64,000 nucleotides of DNA from Sphaerisporangium rubeum. Lineage in GTDB: Bacteria > Actinomycetota > Actinomycetes > Streptosporangiales > Streptosporangiaceae. Made by a program: the position numbers and the translations under genes. The stretch is from the NCBI RefSeq assembly GCF_014207705.1, contig NZ_JACHIU010000001.1, positions 1,922,001 to 1,986,000 on the forward strand, given 5' to 3'. The stretch's first letter is position 1; the number at the start of each line of letters is the position of its first letter. The notes beneath the pieces are model-generated. The model saw nothing but the letters and a program-made list of their open reading frames with translations, made no database searches and was not told where the DNA came from. Below are positions 45,164 to 55,058 of this stretch, in pieces.

Positions 45164-46081
45164 ATGGCAACAAGCCCGTCCGTCGTCGTCCGTGTGCCCG
45201 CGACCAGCGCGAACCTCGGCCCGGGGTTCGATTCCCTCGGCCTCGCGCTCGGTCTGTACGACGAGGTGGAGGCCGCGCTCGGCGACGCCGTCGAGGTGGA
45301 GATCGAAGGTGAGGGGGCCGGGGAGCTCGACACCGGCGAGGGCCATCTCATCGTCCGCGTGATGCGGGCCGCGTTCGACCGGGCCGGGGTGCCGCAGCCC
45401 AAGGGGGTGCGGCTGCGCTGCCGCAACCGTGTCCCGCACGCGCGTGGCCTCGGCTCTTCGTCCGCGGCGATCTGCGCGGGGCTGCTCGCGGCCCGCGCAC
45501 TGGCGGCTCCCGGGCTGTCCGATGACGACGTGTACGCGCTGGCCACCGAGATCGAAGGTCATCCGGACAACGTCGCGCCGTGTCTGTTTGGGGGGCTTAC
45601 TATCGCGTGGACTGACTTGTCCGGATTGCCGGGTAAGCTGGTCCTGAGCCCGCACGAAAGCGTTCACCCGCTGGTGTTCGTGCCGAGAACCCGGCTGTCC
45701 ACAGAGGAGGCGCGCGGGCTTCTGCCGAAGGAAGTGCCGCACGCCGATGCGGCGGCCAACGCCGGACGCGCCGCCCTGCTCATCGCAGCGCTCACACAGC
45801 GGCCGGAGAGCAGGGTGCTCCTCACCGCCACCGAAGACCGCCTGCACCAGGCTTATCGCGCACCCGCCATGCCGCGGACCGCGGAGCTGGTGGGACGGTT
45901 GCGGGAAGCGGGGGTGCCCGCCGTCGTGTCGGGTGCGGGACCGACCGTCCTCGCGTTCACGACAGCGGAAGCACGTGATTCGCTTGATTCGATCGCGTCA
46001 GATGTGGGTAGTGACTGGCATATCCAGCCATTGAACGTCGACCGTTCCGGTGCGCGCGTTCAGTTTCCCGAGACACGCTGA
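45164..46081 (+). CDS. thrB: Homoserine kinase
   Basis: A 305-residue GHMP kinase that phosphorylates homoserine. Motif 1 is VRVPATSANLGPGFDSLGLAL, the ATP loop is VPHARGLGSSSAAICAGLLAA and motif 3 is AVVSGAGPTVLAF. The length and order thrC-thrB are standard for actinobacteria. ATG at 45164 with ggaggg upstream. The end of the gene is followed by the long rho leader, so it is the last gene of the threonine unit. Confidence 0.96.
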   Translation: MATSPSVVVRVPATSANLGPGFDSLGLALGLYDEVEAALGDAVEVEIEGEGAGELDTGEGHLIVRVMRAAFDRAGVPQPKGVRLRCRNRVPHARGLGSSSAAICAGLLAARALAAPGLSDDDVYALATEIEGHPDNVAPCLFGGLTIAWTDLSGLPGKLVLSPHESVHPLVFVPRTRLSTEEARGLLPKEVPHADAAANAGRAALLIAALTQRPESRVLLTATEDRLHQAYRAPAMPRTAELVGRLREAGVPAVVSGAGPTVLAFTTAEARDSLDSIASDVGSDWHIQPLNVDRSGARVQFPETR

Positions 46082-46125
46082 TGCATCTTCGACCTTCAAG
46101 GAATAGCAGTGTGCGCTGGTGATGT

Positions 46126-46532
46126 TAGGCTGATAGCCGCACCAGATGCCCCCGTTGCGGGTGCGTGCTTGTCAGCCATACATCGCCGCGTGGCGCCCCG
46201 TGCCGTAAGGCCCGGGCCGCGCAGCGGGCTTCCCGAATTCCTCGCCTCCGCTTGGCCCACAACCGGTTGGCGCGTCGAGAAGCGGCGTACTCGGGGACAT
46301 GCGCGTTCGACTGACATCGACATCTGGGCGGCGGTAACCAGCCGGGGGGCGACCCCCGGGCCCCCAACGGCTCGCGAATCTCGACGGTGACGGCCACGTG
46401 CCGGTTCGACGCACCGGCTTCCCGACACCCAAGAAATTCGTGCGGCCCGACCCGGTCTGTCCCGCCGGGTCGCATCAACGGGACGCCTGGCTGATCGCGG
46501 CCGGCGCCCGACCCCTGGGAAGGACCTTTTAG
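46126..46532 (+). promoter_or_regulatory. rho promoter and ~395-nt leader
   Basis: TAGGCT at 46126-46131 is a likely -10 element. The leader up to 46532 has no credible ORF but is rich in short inverted repeats (for example gcccgggccgcgc and ccggggggcgacccccggg around 46340). Family knowledge: rho is commonly autoregulated by termination in a long leader, and this length fits. Confidence 0.45.
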
Positions 46533-48467
46533 TTGAGCGACACCACCGAACTCCTCTCCGACACCGGCGCAGCGCCGGTCGCCGGCGACACCCCCACCCG
46601 CGCCGCGGCACGGCCGCGCCGTCGCTCCGGCACCGGCCTGTCCGCCATGGTGCTCCCCGAGCTTCAGGCTCTGGCGTCGAGCCTCGGCATCAGCGGGACG
46701 GGGCGCATGCGCAAGGGCCAGCTCATCGCGGCGATCCAGGAGAAGCAGGGGGTGAGCGCCGACGGCGCCGCCGCTCCTGCCCCCGCCGCCGAGGCGCCTG
46801 CCGCGCCGGCCGTCGCTGAGACGCCGGTCGAGCGGCCCACCCGTACCCGCAGGGAGCGTTCCCGTCCGGCCGTGGCCGCCGAGCCCGTCGCGGAGGTCCG
46901 TGACGAGCGGCCCGTGGCCGCCGAGGCGCCGATCGCCGAGCAGGCCCCTGTCGTCTCCGCGGCTCCCGAGGCCGTCTCCGCCGCGCAGGCCGAGACCAGG
47001 CCCGAGCGTGGCGAGTCCCGCCGCGAGCGCGGCGAGCGCCGTGGCCGCGACCGCCGTGAGCGGGGCGACAACCGTCCTGACAACCGCAACGACAACAGCC
47101 GTCCCGAGCAGCGCGCCGCCGACGCCGGCGACCGCCGCGAGCAGAGCCGTGACCAGGGCCGTGAGCAGGGCCGTGACCAGGGCCGCGACCAGTCGCGGGA
47201 CCGGTCCCGTGACCAGGGTGCGGACGCTCAGGGTGACGACGACCGCCGTGGCCGCCGCGGCAGGTTCAGGGAGCGCAACCGCCGCGGCCGTGACCGTTTC
47301 GACAGCAACGAGCCCGTGATCGGCGACGACGACGTCCTGATCCCGATCGCCGGCATCCTCGACATCCTCGACAACTACGCGTTCGTGCGCACCAGCGGCT
47401 ACCTGCCTGGTTCCAACGACGTGTACGTGTCGCTGGCCCAGATCCGCAGGAACGGCCTGCGCAAGGGCGACGTCATCACCGGCGCCGTGCGCCAGCCCCG
47501 CGACGGCGAGCGCCGCGAGAAGTTCAACGCTCTCGTGCGGCTCGACACCGTCAACGGCATGGACCCCGAGCAGTCGCGCGGCCGTCCCGACTTCAGCAAG
47601 CTCACCCCCCTGTACCCGCAGGAGCGGCTGCGCCTGGAGACCGACCCCAACATCCTCACGACGCGGATCATCGACCTGGTCGCACCCATCGGCAAGGGCC
47701 AGCGTGGTCTCATCGTGTCGCCGCCGAAGGCCGGCAAGACGATGGTGCTGCAGGCGATCGCCAACGCGATCACCCGCAACAACCCCGAGTGCCACCTCAT
47801 GGTCGTCCTCGTGGACGAGCGGCCCGAAGAGGTCACCGACATGCAGCGGTCGGTGAAGGGCGAGGTCATCCACTCGACCTTCGACCGTCCGGCCGAGGAC
47901 CACACCACGGTCGCCGAACTCGCCATCGAGCGCGCCAAGCGGCTCGTGGAGCTCGGTCACGACGTGGTCGTGCTGCTCGACTCCATCACCCGCCTCGGCC
48001 GCGCGTACAACCTGGCGGCGCCGGCGTCCGGACGCATCCTGTCCGGTGGTGTCGACTCCACGGCCCTGTACCCGCCGAAGCGCTTCTTCGGCGCGGCGCG
48101 CAACATCGAGAACGGCGGCTCGCTGACGATTCTCGCCACGGCGCTGGTCGAGACCGGCTCCAAGATGGACGAGGTCATCTTCGAGGAGTTCAAGGGCACC
48201 GGCAACGCCGAGCTGAAGCTCAACCGTTCCCTGGCCGACAAGCGGATCTTCCCCGCGGTGGACGTCGACGCGTCCGGCACCCGCAAGGAAGAGATCCTGC
48301 TGTCCAAGGACGAGCTGCAGATCGTGTGGAAGCTCCGCCGCGTCCTGCACGCACTCGACATGCAGCAGGCTCTTGAGCTGCTGCTCGAGAAGATGCGCGA
48401 GACCCAGTCCAACGCGGAGTTCCTGCTCCAGGTGCAGAAGACCACGGTCAGCTCCGACCGCGACTGA
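46533..48467 (+). CDS. rho: Transcription termination factor Rho
   Basis: A 644-residue Rho. The N-terminal helical domain (about 38-72, [22 protein letters not shown]) is followed by a 180-residue Arg/Asp/Glu/Gln-rich insert (about 75-258), typical of high-GC actinobacteria and likely to bind RNA or phase separate. The cold-shock-like RNA-binding domain is at about 265-335 ([20 protein letters not shown]) and the ATPase core follows with Walker [13 protein letters not shown], Walker [12 protein letters not shown] and the R-loop/Q-loop region [18 protein letters not shown]. The start is TTG at 46533 with ggaagga upstream. The insert has many RGRDR/DQGREQ repeats. Confidence 0.97.
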   Translation: MSDTTELLSDTGAAPVAGDTPTRAAARPRRRSGTGLSAMVLPELQALASSLGISGTGRMRKGQLIAAIQEKQGVSADGAAAPAPAAEAPAAPAVAETPVERPTRTRRERSRPAVAAEPVAEVRDERPVAAEAPIAEQAPVVSAAPEAVSAAQAETRPERGESRRERGERRGRDRRERGDNRPDNRNDNSRPEQRAADAGDRREQSRDQGREQGRDQGRDQSRDRSRDQGADAQGDDDRRGRRGRFRERNRRGRDRFDSNEPVIGDDDVLIPIAGILDILDNYAFVRTSGYLPGSNDVYVSLAQIRRNGLRKGDVITGAVRQPRDGERREKFNALVRLDTVNGMDPEQSRGRPDFSKLTPLYPQERLRLETDPNILTTRIIDLVAPIGKGQRGLIVSPPKAGKTMVLQAIANAITRNNPECHLMVVLVDERPEEVTDMQRSVKGEVIHSTFDRPAEDHTTVAELAIERAKRLVELGHDVVVLLDSITRLGRAYNLAAPASGRILSGGVDSTALYPPKRFFGAARNIENGGSLTILATALVETGSKMDEVIFEEFKGTGNAELKLNRSLADKRIFPAVDVDASGTRKEEILLSKDELQIVWKLRRVLHALDMQQALELLLEKMRETQSNAEFLLQVQKTTVSSDRD

Positions 48468-48499
48468 TCCGACGACGGGTCCCGTACCCGGCGGCGACC

Positions 48500-48545
48500 C
48501 CGGCCCTTCGCACGGCCGGCCCGCCCCGGACCACCCGCTCCGGGG
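48500..48545 (+). terminator. Weak terminator-like stems after rho
   Basis: About 35 bp after the rho stop, ggcc/ggcc and ccccgg/ccgggg inverted repeats form modest stems without a T-run. They are the only candidate for rho transcript end. Confidence 0.3.
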
Positions 48546-48589
48546 ATGAGAAGGGTGCACACGGAACCCGTCACAGGGGGAGATCGACA

Positions 48590-48925
48590 TACGGGGGACG
48601 ACGACGGCCGGTGCTCCACCGCGCCGCCGCCGTCCGTCCCCGTCCGTTCGCCGTCCCGGCGTCCCGTGACCGGAATCTCTGTCACCGACCGCTGCGCCGT
48701 CCTTCGTCCCCGGCCACGCGGGCCGTCGGCGTCCCGTGACCGGAATCTCTGTCACCGACCGCTGCGCCGTCGTCCGTTCCCGGCCACGCGGGCCGTCGGC
48801 GTCCCGTGACCGGAACTTCTGTGACCGGCTGCGCCGCCGTCCGTCCCGTCCCTGGCCACTCGTGCCTTCGGTGTCTCACGACTGGAACCTTTCACCGGTT
48901 CTTCTGTCACCAGGCGGCCGGTGCC
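48590..48925. repeat. 70-bp tandem repeat array upstream of the sensor kinase
   Basis: Units start at 48661, 48731 and 48801 with an exact 70-bp period; a partial unit precedes and a degraded fourth follows. Each begins gtcccgtgaccggaatctct and contains arms GTGAC and GTCAC separated by 10 bp (in unit 3 the second arm is altered to gtgac). The first two units are nearly identical. No coding potential is convincing. The 656-bp gap between rho and the kinase holds nothing else that I recognise. Confidence 0.75.
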
Positions 48926-49123
48926 ACCGGTGTTCTCTCACCGTCCTTCCGGTCACCCGTGTTCATGTCACCTGCGTGTCTATGCCTGGCGTCATGGCGC
49001 AGGGTGGTGCCAGCCCTACCTCAGGGCTGTTGCCCGCCGGATGGCGTACGGCGGCGGTGGTTGGCACGCTGAGGGTGGGCCGGTGAGCGGTCCGCCGGCC
49101 GGGGTGCGGGAGGAATGAAGATC

Positions 49124-50416
49124 ATGACGGTGGGGGCGGCGCGAGCCGGGGAGAGCCTGCGGGACAGGGTGCCGCTCGGGCCGCGGGGGCCGATCGGGTT
49201 GTTCCTCGATCCGCTGACGTGGCGTGCGGCGGTCTATCTGCTGTTCAGCATCGTGCCGGGGCTCTTCTGGTTCACCGCGCTGGCGGTCGCGGTCTCGGTG
49301 TCGCTCAGCCTGCTCATCGTGTGGATCGGGGTGCCGCTGTTCCTGCTGACCATCCTGTGCTGGCGTGGCGGGGCGATGCTGGAGCGGCGGCTCATGCGGC
49401 CGGCGTTCGGCATCACGATCCGCGACCCCTACCGGCCGTGGCCGGACGCGGGGCTCGCGCGGCGGCTCATGTGGCTGCTGTCCGATCCCGCGACGTGGAA
49501 GGACTTCGGGTACCTGCTGCTGCTGTTCCCGCTCGGGTTCGTCGAGTTCACCCTCTCGGTGGTGCTGTGGACGAGCTCGATCGGCTTCACGCTCCAACCG
49601 GTGTTCGTCGTGCTCGGCGTCCCGACGCTGACCACCCCCGACCTGGTGGTCGACACGATCCCCGAGTCGATTCCCTGGATGGTCCTCGGGCTGGCGATCA
49701 CCGCCGGCACTCTGTACGTCGTGCGCGGCATGGCCTGGCTGCACGGCATGCTCGCCGTCGCGCTGCTCGGCCCGGGTGACGAGGAGCGGGTCACCCACCT
49801 GCGGGCCAGCCGGGCCCGGGGGGTCGACGCCGCCGAGGCCGAGCGGCGCAGGATCGAGCGCGACCTGCACGACGGAGCGCAGCAGCGGCTGCTCGCCGTC
49901 GCCATGGACCTCGGCCGCGCGCAGGCCAAGATGGAGTCCGACCCGCAGACCGCCAGGGAACTGCTCGCGTCGGCCCACGCCGGGGCCAAGGCCGCCATCG
50001 CCGAGCTGCGCGACCTCGCACGCGGCATCTACCCGGCCATCCTCACCGACCGCGGCCTGGACGCCGCGCTGTCCGCGCTCGCGGCCCGCGCGCCGGTCCA
50101 CGTGGACGTGACGGTGGACATGGACCACCGTCCGCCGCCGGCCGTGGAGAGCATCGCCTACTTCGTGGTCGCCGAGTCGCTCACCAACATGACCAAGCAC
50201 TCCCTCGCCACCGAGGCCTCCGTGCGCGTCACCAAGGAACGCGACCACGTCCTCGTCGAGGTCCACGACAACGGCATGGGAGGCGCCGAGGCCCGTCCGG
50301 GTGGCGGCCTCGCCGGCCTCGCCGACCGCGCCGCCACCATCGACGGCACCCTCACCGTGCACAGCCCACCAGGGGGCCCCACGGTGATCTCGGCCCGGCT
50401 ACCGTACGAATGGTGA
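49124..50416 (+). CDS. Two-component sensor histidine kinase (HisKA_3, NarL/DesK type)
   Basis: About 430 residues. The N-terminal sensor domain has four predicted membrane helices (about 33-75 and 125-215, e.g. YLLFSIVPGLFWFTALAVAV). The dimerisation and phosphoacceptor helix carries IERDLHDGAQQRLLAVAMDL with the phospho-His. The ATPase has the N-box VVAESLTNMTKHS and the G-box DNGMGG. ATG at 49124 is chosen because gggagga abuts the earlier ATG at 49115 but is 9 bp from this one. The response regulator gene follows after 79 bp. The signal is probably envelope related, as for similar short-loop sensor domains. Confidence 0.92.
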   Translation: MTVGAARAGESLRDRVPLGPRGPIGLFLDPLTWRAAVYLLFSIVPGLFWFTALAVAVSVSLSLLIVWIGVPLFLLTILCWRGGAMLERRLMRPAFGITIRDPYRPWPDAGLARRLMWLLSDPATWKDFGYLLLLFPLGFVEFTLSVVLWTSSIGFTLQPVFVVLGVPTLTTPDLVVDTIPESIPWMVLGLAITAGTLYVVRGMAWLHGMLAVALLGPGDEERVTHLRASRARGVDAAEAERRRIERDLHDGAQQRLLAVAMDLGRAQAKMESDPQTARELLASAHAGAKAAIAELRDLARGIYPAILTDRGLDAALSALAARAPVHVDVTVDMDHRPPPAVESIAYFVVAESLTNMTKHSLATEASVRVTKERDHVLVEVHDNGMGGAEARPGGGLAGLADRAATIDGTLTVHSPPGGPTVISARLPYEW

Positions 50417-50495
50417 AGCGCAGGGGAGCAGTCGTGCCGGTGGAGTCCGCGGTCGGCACAGGTGGTGCCGTGGCCGGCTCGTCGGGGGTCTCGCC

Positions 50496-51143
50496 ATGCG
50501 GGTGGTGATCGCCGAGGACTCGGTGCTGTTGCGTGAGGGGCTGGTGCGGCTGCTCGCGGACGGCGGCATCGACACCGTGGCGGCGGTGGGGGACGGTGAG
50601 GCGCTGGTCGAGGCGGTGCGTGAGCACGATCCCGACCTCGCGGTGGTCGACGTCCGCATGCCGCCGAGCCACACCGACGAGGGCCTGCGGGCCGCGCTCG
50701 CCGCACGCGCGCTGCGGCCCGGACTGCCGGTGCTGGTGCTGTCGCAGTACGTCGAGGAGCACTACGCCACCGAGCTGATCGGCCGGGGGGCCGCCGCCGT
50801 GGGTTACCTGCTCAAGGAGCGGGTCGCCGACATCACCGAGTTCCTGGAGGCCGTGCGCCGTGTCGCGGCCGGCGGCACCGTGCTCGACCCCGACGTGGTG
50901 ACCCAGCTGCTCAGCCGCCGCCGGCACGGCCAGGCCGTCGACTCTCTCACCGCACGCGAACGCGAAGTCCTCGGTTTCATGGCCCAAGGCCGGTCCAACA
51001 CCGCCATCGCCGGCCGTCTCGGCGTCACAGAAGGCGCCGTCGAGAAACACATCTCCGGCATCTTCGGCAAACTCGGCCTCGGCCCCGCTCCCGACGACCA
51101 CCGCCGCGTCCTCGCCGTCCTGGCCTACCTCGGCCACACCTGA
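50496..51143 (+). CDS. LuxR/NarL family response regulator
   Basis: A 215-residue regulator. The receiver domain (1-120) has the acidic pair AEDS, phosphoacceptor Asp in LAVVDVRMPP, a switch Ser in VLVLSQY and Lys in YLLKERV. The LuxR-type HTH (about 148-205) reads LTAREREVLGFMAQGRSNTA, then VEKHISGIFGKLGL. It forms a pair with the kinase just upstream. ATG at 50496. Targets are not visible, but the GTGAC-rich repeat array upstream of the pair is a candidate autoregulatory element. Confidence 0.93.
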   Translation: MRVVIAEDSVLLREGLVRLLADGGIDTVAAVGDGEALVEAVREHDPDLAVVDVRMPPSHTDEGLRAALAARALRPGLPVLVLSQYVEEHYATELIGRGAAAVGYLLKERVADITEFLEAVRRVAAGGTVLDPDVVTQLLSRRRHGQAVDSLTAREREVLGFMAQGRSNTAIAGRLGVTEGAVEKHISGIFGKLGLGPAPDDHRRVLAVLAYLGHT

Positions 51144-51413
51144 CCGGGTCGAAGGGGAACGGGGCCGGAGTCGTGAGGTGATCGGGTCGTTCACGGTCGG
51201 AGAGGATCGTGTCGACCTTCAGGGACGGTGGGGTTCCCGCTCTTGCGTGGCTGGTGGAAGCGCCGGGAATGCGGGGTGGGCCGGGGTGGTTACAGGATCT
51301 GGCACACTGGTAGCCGGACAACGGCGGTTCCGGTTCACGCCCCGTGGCCTCGTCAGGTGACGACGGCGAAGCGGTGAAGGCGACCCGGCGGCCGCGACCA
51401 GAGAGGAAAAGAC

Positions 51414-51632
51414 ATGAAGTCCGACATTCACCCGGAGTACGGCACCACTCAGGTGACCTGTAGCTGCGGCAACAGCTTCACCACCCGCAGCACCGCCAAG
51501 AACGGCGTCATCCACGCCGACGTGTGCTCCGCCTGCCACCCGTTCTACACGGGCAAGCAGAAGATCCTGGACACCGGTGGCCGGGTGGCCCGCTTCGAGA
51601 AGCGGTTCGGCAAGAAGCCCGCGAGCAAGTAG
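51414..51632 (+). CDS. rpmE: 50S ribosomal protein L31 (zinc-binding form)
   Basis: A 72-residue ribosomal protein. It starts [22 protein letters not shown], abbreviated here: the first zinc pair is CSC, and the second pair CSAC is followed by [10 protein letters not shown]. All four zinc-ligand cysteines are present, so this is the C+ form used in zinc-replete cells. A ribosome site gagaggaa precedes the ATG. The place next to rho and prfA is the standard one in actinobacteria. Confidence 0.97.
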   Translation: MKSDIHPEYGTTQVTCSCGNSFTTRSTAKNGVIHADVCSACHPFYTGKQKILDTGGRVARFEKRFGKKPASK

Positions 51633-51640
51633 CCCGGCGC

Positions 51641-51692
51641 GAACGCCGGTCCGGACCGCGTCCCGCCACGGGACGTCGCCGGGCCGGCGTTC
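51641..51692 (+). terminator. Two-level hairpin after rpmE
   Basis: Outer arms gaacgccgg (51641-51649) and ccggcgttc (51684-51692) enclose an inner stem GTCCCG-cca-CGGGAC (51660-51674). It starts 8 bp after the rpmE stop. Confidence 0.6.
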
Positions 51693-51805
51693 TTGGTGAC
51701 GGCCGGGGAACGTCCCGTGGCCGGCGCCTTGGTGACGGCCCCGAGTGTCCGCCGCGGGGCCGTGGACACCCGGCTCGGCACCGGCGGTGAGGGAGAGGAA
51801 GCGCG

Positions 51806-52858
51806 GTGAAACTCGACGAGTTGCTCGGTGAGTACTCGGAGCTGGAGCGGAGCCTTGCCGACCCCGCCGTGCACGCCGACCAGAACCGCGCGCGCACGCT
51901 CGGCAGGCGCTACGCGCAGCTCACCCCGATCGTGACCACCTACCGCGAGCTGGAAGGCGTACGCGCCGACCTTGAGGCCGCCAAGGAGCTGTCGGAGGAG
52001 GACGCCGCCTTCGCGGCCGAGGCCGAGGAGCTCGAAGGCCGCATCGGGCCCCTTGAGGAGCGGCTGCGCCACCTGCTCATCCCGCGCGACCCCAACGACG
52101 ACAAAGACATCATCATGGAGATCAAGGCCGGTGAGGGCGGCGAGGAGTCGGCCCTGTTCGCCGGCGATCTCCTGCGCATGTACCTGCGCTACGCCGAGCG
52201 CGAGGGCTGGAAGACCGAGATCATCGACGCGCAGCACTCCGACCTCGGCGGCTACAAGGACGTCACCGTCGCCGTGAAGGCCAAGGGTGCCGACGGCGTG
52301 TGGGCCCGCCTGAAGTACGAAGGCGGCGTGCACCGCGTGCAGCGGGTGCCGGTCACCGAGTCGCAGGGCCGCATCCACACCTCGGCGGCCGGGGTGCTGG
52401 TGTACCCCGAGGCCGAGGAGGTCGACGTCCAGATCGACCCCAACGACCTGCGGGTGGACGTGTTCCGCAGCTCGGGCCCCGGCGGCCAGAGCGTCAACAC
52501 CACCGACTCGGCGGTGCGGATCACCCATGTGCCGACCGGCGTCGTGGTCTCCTGCCAGAACGAGAAGAGCCAGCTCCAGAACAAGGAGTCGGCGCTGCGC
52601 ATCCTGCGGGCCCGGCTGCTCGCCATCGCGCAGGAGGAGGCCGACGCCGCCGCGTCCGCCGAGCGCAAGTCGCAGGTGCGCACGGTGGACCGCTCCGAGC
52701 GCGTCCGCACGTACAACTTCCCGGAGAACCGCATCTCCGACCACCGCGTCGGCTTCAAGGCCTACAACCTCGACCAGGTGCTCGACGGCGAGCTGACCGC
52801 CGTCATCCAGGCGCTGACCGACGCCGAGATGGCGGAGAAGCTCGCCGCGCACGCATGA
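51806..52858 (+). CDS. prfA: Peptide chain release factor 1
   Basis: A 350-residue release factor reading UAA and UAG. The catalytic GGQ is in [17 protein letters not shown], and the codon-recognition motif PxT of RF1 is seen as PVT in [19 protein letters not shown]. The N-terminal helical domain and length are normal. GTG at 51806 with gagagga upstream. It is followed 34 bp later by prmC, which methylates the GGQ glutamine. Confidence 0.97.
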   Translation: MKLDELLGEYSELERSLADPAVHADQNRARTLGRRYAQLTPIVTTYRELEGVRADLEAAKELSEEDAAFAAEAEELEGRIGPLEERLRHLLIPRDPNDDKDIIMEIKAGEGGEESALFAGDLLRMYLRYAEREGWKTEIIDAQHSDLGGYKDVTVAVKAKGADGVWARLKYEGGVHRVQRVPVTESQGRIHTSAAGVLVYPEAEEVDVQIDPNDLRVDVFRSSGPGGQSVNTTDSAVRITHVPTGVVVSCQNEKSQLQNKESALRILRARLLAIAQEEADAAASAERKSQVRTVDRSERVRTYNFPENRISDHRVGFKAYNLDQVLDGELTAVIQALTDAEMAEKLAAHA

Positions 52859-52892
52859 CGACACCCCACACGGAGCGTTCACCCACACCGCC

Positions 52893-53747
52893 ATGAGCCT
52901 GCTGATGGACGAGATAGCGCTGGCCACCGCCCGGCTCGCCGAGGCGGGGGTCCCCTCGCCGCGCACCGACGCCGAGGAGATCGCCGCGTTCGTCCACGGC
53001 GTGCGGCGCGGCCAGCTCCACACCGTGAAGGACGGCGAGTTCGACGCGCTGTTCTGGGAGGGTGTCGCGCGGCGTGCGGCACGTGAGCCGCTGCAGCACA
53101 TCACCGGCCGCGCCTACTTCCGCTATCTGTCCCTGGAGGTCGGCCCCGGCGTGTTCGTGCCGCGTCCGGAGACCGAGGTGGTCGCCGGGTGGGCCATCGA
53201 CCGGCTGCGCGAGATGGACGTCGCGTCACCGCTGGTCGTGGACCTCGGCACCGGCTCAGGGGCCATCGCGCTGTCCATCGCGCAGGAGGTGGCGCTGGCG
53301 CAGGTGCACGCCGTCGAGGTGGACCCCGTGGCGTACGGCTGGGCCAAGCGCAACATCGTCGAGCACGGCCAGGGCCGGGTGTCGCTGCACCCCGAGGACC
53401 TCGCCGACTGCCTCCCCGAGCTGAACGGCCGGGTGGACCTCGTGATCTCCAACCCGCCGTACATCCCACCTGGCGCGGTGCCGCGCGACCCCGAGGTGCG
53501 CGACTACGACCCCTCCCGCGCGCTGTACGGCTCGGGTCAGGACGGGCTGGACGAGGTGCGGGCCGTCGAGCGCACCGCGCGCCGGCTGCTGCGCGCCGGC
53601 GGCCTGGTCGCCGTCGAGCACTCCGACCAGCAGGGGTCGGAGGTCTACCTGGTGTTCTCCGAGGACCGGGGCTGGCGGGACACCCGTGACCATGAGGATC
53701 TGGCCGGACGGGACCGGTTCGTCACCGCGAGGTACGGCCAGGAGTGA
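52893..53747 (+). CDS. prmC: Release factor glutamine methyltransferase
   Basis: A 284-residue SAM enzyme that N5-methylates the GGQ glutamine of release factors. The N-terminal helical domain holds QHITGRAYFRYLSLEVGPGV, the SAM loop is VVDLGTGSGAIALSIA and the catalytic NPPY is in LVISNPPYIPP. ATG at 52893. Its position next to prfA and ahead of sua5 is the conserved actinobacterial order. Confidence 0.96.
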   Translation: MSLLMDEIALATARLAEAGVPSPRTDAEEIAAFVHGVRRGQLHTVKDGEFDALFWEGVARRAAREPLQHITGRAYFRYLSLEVGPGVFVPRPETEVVAGWAIDRLREMDVASPLVVDLGTGSGAIALSIAQEVALAQVHAVEVDPVAYGWAKRNIVEHGQGRVSLHPEDLADCLPELNGRVDLVISNPPYIPPGAVPRDPEVRDYDPSRALYGSGQDGLDEVRAVERTARRLLRAGGLVAVEHSDQQGSEVYLVFSEDRGWRDTRDHEDLAGRDRFVTARYGQE

Positions 53748-53792
53748 GGCCGCGGCGCGAAGTGCCCGCGCCACGTGGGAGGATGACGATTC

Positions 53793-54890
53793 GTGACACG
53801 ACGTTATGACTGTGCCGACCCCGGGCAGCGGGCCGAGGGCCTCGCCGCCGCGCTGGCGGCCGTACGGGCCGGTGAGCTCGTCGTCATCCCGACCGACACC
53901 GTGTACGGCATCGGCGCCGACGCCTTCACGCCGTTCGCCGTCAACGCGCTGCTCGACACCAAGGGCCGTGGCCGCGACGTCCCCGTCCCCGTGCTCGTCG
54001 GTTCGGTACGCGCGGCGAACGCACTGGTCGAGGAGCTCGGTCCCTACGGCCAGGACCTGATCGACGCGTTCTGGCCGGGGCCGCTGACGCTGATCCTGCG
54101 GGCCGGCCGTTCGCTCAGCTGGGATCTCGGTGACACCAAGGGCACTGTGGCGGTCCGCATGCCGCTGCATCCGGTGGCGCTCGAACTGCTCAAGGAAAGC
54201 GGCCCGATGGCCGTCAGCAGCGCCAACCGCACCGGCGCGCCGCCGGCCACCACCGCCGCCGAGGCGGAGGAGCAGCTCGGCGACGACGTGGCGGTCTACC
54301 TCGACGGCGGCCCGTGCGCCGACGACATCCCGTCCACCATCGTGGACCTCACCACGGCCGTGCCCCGCGTCCTGCGCCAGGGTGCCATCCCGGTCGAGAA
54401 ACTCCGCAACGTCATCGGCTACGTCGCCACCGACGGCGGACCAGCCCCGAAGCCGTCCACCACGACGACCCCGGCCGACGAGCCGGCGACCGCCACGACG
54501 ACTCCGGCGGACAAGCCGGCGGGTTCTACGGACGAGCCGGAGCCGGCCGCGGCTGAGCCGGTCGTGGACAAGCCTGAGCCGACCGCGGACAAGGTTGAGC
54601 CGACCGCGGACAAGGTTGAGCCGACCGCGGACAAGGTTGAGCCGACCGCGGACAAGGTTGAGCCGGTCGTGGACAAGGCTGAGCCGGTTGCGACCGGCAC
54701 GGCTCCAGTCGAGGAGCCGGGTTCCGCTCCGGCGCGGACCGAGGACGTCTCCGGGGAGCGGCCCGTCGTTCCGCCGGCGGAAGGGGCCGTCGTCACTCCG
54801 GCCGAAGGTTCCGCTCCTGCCGGTCCGGCTCCGGCGCCGCAGGCGAGCCCGGCCAAGAAGACCGATCCGGAGGCCGGCTCCGCGGGCTGA
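53793..54890 (+). CDS. L-threonylcarbamoyladenylate synthase with repetitive C-terminal tail
   Basis: A 365-residue Sua5/YrdC/TsaC-family enzyme making the threonylcarbamoyl-AMP used for tRNA t6A. The YrdC core covers about residues 15-205 (GELVVIPTDTVYGIGADAFT, KGRGRDVPVPVLVG, FWPGPLTLILR, VAVRMPLH and AVSSANRTGAPP). The C-terminal 155 residues are a Pro/Ala/Glu/Lys-rich tail holding a seven-residue repeat (VEPTADK type). That tail replaces the normal Sua5 domain and looks disordered. GTG at 53793 after gggagga. Confidence 0.92.
   Translation: MTRRYDCADPGQRAEGLAAALAAVRAGELVVIPTDTVYGIGADAFTPFAVNALLDTKGRGRDVPVPVLVGSVRAANALVEELGPYGQDLIDAFWPGPLTLILRAGRSLSWDLGDTKGTVAVRMPLHPVALELLKESGPMAVSSANRTGAPPATTAAEAEEQLGDDVAVYLDGGPCADDIPSTIVDLTTAVPRVLRQGAIPVEKLRNVIGYVATDGGPAPKPSTTTTPADEPATATTTPADKPAGSTDEPEPAAAEPVVDKPEPTADKVEPTADKVEPTADKVEPTADKVEPVVDKAEPVATGTAPVEEPGSAPARTEDVSGERPVVPPAEGAVVTPAEGSAPAGPAPAPQASPAKKTDPEAGSAG
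54555..54680 (+). repeat. 21-bp tandem repeat inside the Sua5-type gene
   Basis: Six 21-bp units (seven codons, EPTADKV type); the middle four, 54576-54659, are identical at every base. The frame is kept. Base-perfect identity implies recent expansion by slippage. Confidence 0.9.
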
Positions 54891-55058
54891 ATCATGCTCT
54901 ATGGCTATCGGGCCACCGTGGAGCGGGTGATCTCAGTACCGTGATGTGCGGCTGTGCTCTTGAGCGCCGGGCCGTGGCGAGAGAGCATTGGCGCGGGCAG
55001 GCGGGAGCCTGTCCGTCGAGGCGGACCACGAGCGCGACCACGAGCACGGGAGACGCCG

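Noticed and set aside
46109-46390. 93-codon frame in the rho leader
   Set aside because: No ribosome site, odd composition and overlap with the likely structured leader.
46125-48755. 876-codon open frame opposite rho
   Set aside because: Antisense shadow of the rho gene; low-complexity Val/Ala/Gly and no start context.
48590-48925. CRISPR array
   Set aside because: Repeats are contiguous 70-bp units without unique spacers, and no cas genes lie nearby.
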